64,000 nucleotides of DNA from Sphaerisporangium flaviroseum (GTDB lineage: Bacteria; Actinomycetota; Actinomycetes; Streptosporangiales; Streptosporangiaceae), in the NCBI RefSeq assembly GCF_039537005.1, contig NZ_BAAAZR010000001.1, positions 806,001-870,000 on the forward strand, read 5' to 3'. Both the position numbers and the translations under genes were made by a program. Numbering within the stretch: the first letter of the stretch is position 1; every line of letters starts with the position of its first letter. The notes under the pieces are model-generated. The model saw only the letters and a list, made by a program, of their open reading frames with translations, ran no database searches and was not told where the DNA came from. This document shows, one piece after another, positions 61,405 to 64,000 of the stretch.

Positions 61405-62217
61405 GTGGAGGAAAGCGAGGCTGGCCGCCGCCGGGCGCTGTGGGCTCTGGGGGCTTTGACGCTCGCGTCCTTGGTGGCGGGTGACACCGTCCGCTCCTTG
61501 CGGGCGCCGGTCGGCACACCGGTGGCCCGGGCCCGTACGGTGGTCCGTCCACCTGTCGCCGAACCGCCGGCCCCGCGGGCCACGGCTCCGCGGGCCACGG
61601 CTCCGCTGAAGGCCAAGCACCAGCCCGTGCAGAGCCTGCGCGACCTGGCTCCCGCCGCTCCGGGGAACGCCATCGCGCTCACCATCGACGACGGCCCGCA
61701 TCCCGAGTGGACGCCGAAGATGCTCGACCTTCTCGCGGAGCACGAGGTGCGGGCGACGTTCTCCGTGATCGGCGTGCATGTGCAGCGGTTCCCCCGGCTG
61801 GCCGAGCGCATCGTGCAGGCCGGTCACCAGCTGTGCAACCACACGATGCACCATCCGATCCCCTTCAACCGGCTGCCCGCCAAGCGGATCCTCACAGAGA
61901 TCGTGGAGGCGCAGGAGCGCATCGCCGACGCGACCGGCGTGGCCGCCAGGTTCTTCCGGTCACCCGGCGGCTCATGGTCGCGCCGGGTGGTCCACACGGC
62001 CGACGACCACGACCTGATCCCCATCGACTGGGATGTCGATCCGCGCGACTGGTCCCGTCCCGGCACCCGCCGCATCGCCGAGAGCATGCTGGCGTGCCGG
62101 CCGGGCGCCATCCTGTTGTGCCACGACGGCGGCGGCGACCGTTCGGAGACCCTCAAGGCCCTGCGCACGGTGATCCCCCGCCTGAAGCACCGAGGGCTGA
62201 CCTTCGTCTCCCTCTGA
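61405..62217 (+). CDS. Secreted polysaccharide deacetylase (NodB domain)
   Basis: 270-aa protein: N-terminal signal anchor (ALWALGALTLASLVAG), a Pro/Ala-rich stalk containing a short PRATA duplication (about 57-68), and a NodB deacetylase domain (about 85-270). Metal and catalytic residues are visible: TIDDGPHP (D95, D96), HTMHH (H146 and H150), RSPGGSWS, WDVDPRDW and LLCHDGGGDR. It removes acetyl groups from peptidoglycan or another amino-sugar polymer outside the cell. GTG 61405 directly follows TAGGAT (61398-61403), fitting a leaderless transcript. Confidence 0.92.
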   Translation: MEESEAGRRRALWALGALTLASLVAGDTVRSLRAPVGTPVARARTVVRPPVAEPPAPRATAPRATAPLKAKHQPVQSLRDLAPAAPGNAIALTIDDGPHPEWTPKMLDLLAEHEVRATFSVIGVHVQRFPRLAERIVQAGHQLCNHTMHHPIPFNRLPAKRILTEIVEAQERIADATGVAARFFRSPGGSWSRRVVHTADDHDLIPIDWDVDPRDWSRPGTRRIAESMLACRPGAILLCHDGGGDRSETLKALRTVIPRLKHRGLTFVSL

Positions 62218-62406
62218 GGCCCGCCGCCGGTGACGGGGTGTCTTGCCGCTGGTCAGGTCCAAGATTGACAAAGGCCGGGGCTAGCATGAGAGGTGATTCC
62301 AGACGGCGTCGAAGGGGAAGCGGGCCGCCCGCTTCCCGCCGCCAACGGGGTGCGGTAGCAGGACACCGCCGCGGCGTGGACGCCAACCCACCGGAGGAGG
62401 AATCGC

Positions 62407-62970
62407 ATGGCTCAGGAACTTCAAGGCCGGAAGATCGCCATCCTGGCGACGGACGGCGTCGAGCGAGTAGAGCTGGAACAGCCGCGAGGAGCGCTCTACG
62501 GGGCGGGCGCTCGCACCGAACTTCTGTCGATACACCCGGGTGAGATCCAGGCCCGCCAGTGGGACCTGAACGCCGCGGGGACGTTCCCCGTCGACCGGCT
62601 GGTCTCCGATGCCTCGGCCGACGACTACGACGCTCTGCTCCTGCCCGGCGGGACCATGAACCCCGACCAGCTCCGCATGAACCGGGACGCCGTCAACTTC
62701 GTCAAATCCTTCGTGGCGTCGGGCAAGCCCATTGCGGCGATCTGCCACGGTCCGTGGACGCTGGTGGAGGCCGACGCGGTGCGAGGGCGGCGGCTCACCT
62801 CCTGGCCGAGTATCCGCACGGATCTTCGCAACGCCGGGGCGGAGGTCGTCGACGAGGAGGTCGTGACCGACGGCTCGTTCATGACCAGCCGTTCGCCCGC
62901 CGACCTGCCGGCCTTCTGCAGGGCGATCGTGGAGCACTTCGCCAGGTCCGAGCGCCGAGTCCCGGGCTGA
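62407..62970 (+). CDS. DJ-1/PfpI family protein
   Basis: 187-aa type 1 glutamine-amidotransferase-like protein. The nucleophile elbow AICHGPW has C113-H114; GVERVELEQPRGAL near the start and SRSPADLPAFCRAI at the end match PfpI/YhbO-type stress proteins (protease, glyoxalase or deglycase roles have been proposed for this family). In most members the first motif reads DGVE and EE; the Glu is kept here. GGAGGAGG stands before ATG 62407. It stands alone. Confidence 0.92.
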   Translation: MAQELQGRKIAILATDGVERVELEQPRGALYGAGARTELLSIHPGEIQARQWDLNAAGTFPVDRLVSDASADDYDALLLPGGTMNPDQLRMNRDAVNFVKSFVASGKPIAAICHGPWTLVEADAVRGRRLTSWPSIRTDLRNAGAEVVDEEVVTDGSFMTSRSPADLPAFCRAIVEHFARSERRVPG

Positions 62971-63062
62971 TCCCGGCGTCAATGTGTCACGTTGGCCGAC
63001 GCGCCGGTCGTGGTCGCGGGCGGGGTCGAGTCGCGCGAGCACATGCCCTACCGCGCCGGACC

Positions 63063-63419
63063 TCACGGAGGCAGCGGGGGAGCCTTCCTGGCCGAGCCCC
63101 GGTAGAGGTCGGCGTCGTAGCGGCGCCCGTTCTCGTCCAGCTTGGCGTTCGCGGCCGCCAGCACGTCCACGCCGAGCACGTCGGCGAGACGGACCAGGTA
63201 GTTCGTCACGTCGGCGAGTTCGGACCGGACACGGGCGAGCGTCTCGTCGTCCAGGCTCGCCGACTCGCCGGGCGTGAGCCACTGGAACTCGGCGACCAGC
63301 TCGCCCACCTCGCCCGCCAGTGCCATCGCCAGGTTCTTCGGCGTGTGGAACTGCTCCCAGTCTCGCTCGCGAGCGAAGTCTCTCAGCCGGGCCGCGAGCC
63401 GCTCCACCGTCTCCGTCAC
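63063..63419 (-). CDS. MazG-like nucleotide pyrophosphohydrolase
   Basis: 118-aa all-alpha NTP pyrophosphatase-like protein: EVGELVAEFQW (EExxE-type metal site) and RSELADVTNYLVRLADVLGVD (ExxD) match the MazG/dCTPase (RS21-C6) family; it would hydrolyse non-canonical or excess (d)NTPs. GTG start at 63419. The short C-terminal tail YRGSARKAP is as in actinobacterial homologues. It converges on the PfpI gene. Confidence 0.9.
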   Translation of the reverse strand: MTETVERLAARLRDFARERDWEQFHTPKNLAMALAGEVGELVAEFQWLTPGESASLDDETLARVRSELADVTNYLVRLADVLGVDVLAAANAKLDENGRRYDADLYRGSARKAPPLPP

Positions 63420-63571
63420 GTCTCAGCACCCTACAGGCGCGGTCCCGGGCTCCCGGGTGCTGAGCTCTCCCCTTTCCGCATCGGGACACGCCCGCCTGTG
63501 GCAGTGTCAATCAAGAGATTTATGGGGATTGATAAACCGAGTCATCACCCGTACATGCCCGGGAGGCGGCG

Positions 63572-64000
63572 CTGAGCACGCGCGGGACGGTTGCCGCGGT
63601 GGTGGGAGCCATGTTGATCGTCTCCCTGGCCGCCCGTGGCAACACTCACAGCCCTACGCAGGTCGTCCAGAGAGCCAGCCCCCTGGAGAACCCAGACGGG
63701 ACGAAGCCCGGTCTGGTCTCCATCACCTCGCACAGGGACAGGGTGGCGGCCGTCAAGCTGATCAAGAAGGTGCGGGTCGGGAGCCGTGGCTCCGCATGGG
63801 GCTACACCCGGTCCCGGTTCGGCGAGAACTGGGCGGACTCCGCCAGGAACACCCCCTACGCGCGCAACGGCTGCCGTACGCGGGACGACCTGCTGGCCCG
63901 GGACGGCGAGGATCTGAGATATCGCAGAGGGTCGAACTGCGTCGTGGTCGCGATGACCCTGGAGGATCCGTACACAGGCAAGACGATCCGCTGGCGCAAG
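63572..64000 (+). CDS. Secreted HNH-type (DUF1524-like) protein, cut by window end
   Basis: Open frame to the right edge, 143 codons. N-terminal signal anchor (TRGTVAAVVGAMLIVSLAARG), then VKLIKKVRVGSRGSAWGY, RFGENWADSARNTPYARNGCRTRDDLLARDGEDL and CVVVAMTLEDPYTGKTIRW, a pattern known from actinobacterial secreted HNH nuclease-like proteins, where the HNH residues come further on, outside the window. The start is unusual: CTG 63572 follows GGGAGG by 5 nt and keeps the Arg before the hydrophobic helix; GTG 63599 and ATG 63611 are the canonical options. Confidence 0.75.
   Translation, partial: MSTRGTVAAVVGAMLIVSLAARGNTHSPTQVVQRASPLENPDGTKPGLVSITSHRDRVAAVKLIKKVRVGSRGSAWGYTRSRFGENWADSARNTPYARNGCRTRDDLLARDGEDLRYRRGSNCVVVAMTLEDPYTGKTIRWRK

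Overview
The window is high-GC DNA from a filamentous actinomycete. The pointers are long, often overlapping genes rich in G/C third positions, a divergent XRE/DUF5753 regulator, DUF397 protein and HATPase-type protein, a receptor Ser/Thr kinase, and many secreted modular glycoside hydrolases. The mix suggests Streptosporangiaceae (Nonomuraea or Streptosporangium type), but this is inference. No rRNA, tRNA, CRISPR array, prophage or transposase gene was recognised.

Layout. 0-10.4 kb: end of an NAD(P)-binding protein, a compact Rho, an MBL-fold hydrolase, an MMPL/RND transporter, a Nudix hydrolase, a secreted CBM2-rhamnogalacturonan lyase and an APC permease. 10.4-20.9 kb: a nine-gene minus-strand operon, mostly with 4-bp start/stop overlaps, plus a divergent gmhB. 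Together they encode an ADP-heptose-type pathway (GmhA, HldE, GmhB) with four glycosyltransferases, a UDP-glucuronate decarboxylase-like enzyme, an SDR and a NodU-type carbamoyltransferase. 21-23.2 kb: two membrane proteins and a repeat-bearing gap.

23.2-38.9 kb is a carbohydrate-use locus: secreted GH146/127, a large (alpha/alpha)6 enzyme with discoidin-type modules, intracellular GH127, a sugar ABC importer without its ATPase, a LacI regulator, and a secreted GH43 co-translated with a HEXXH metalloprotease. Five similar operator-like sites (AAAGGNTTTC core) sit in front of these units. With the PL11 lyase at 5.8 kb and the GH2 beta-galactosidase at 53.5 kb the set fits breakdown of rhamnogalacturonan I and its arabinan and galactan side chains.

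39-53 kb: DUF4386 and DUF998 membrane proteins, a 0.8-kb minisatellite region, the XRE/DUF397/ATPase group, an OFA-type MFS transporter with small partner, a fused SecDF, a methyltransferase divergent from an HxlR regulator, a Ser/Thr kinase, and a membrane protein preceded by what looks like the 3' remnant of an ECF sigma gene. 53.4-64 kb: the giant GH2, a GT2, a 1.5-kb gene-free repeat region, a CPBP protease, a polysaccharide deacetylase, a PfpI-type protein, a MazG-like protein and the start of an HNH-type secreted protein.

A dispersed REP-like element of about 50 bp occurs seven times in gaps between genes. Several 3' gene ends carry tandem repeats (47, 76 and 136 bp units).
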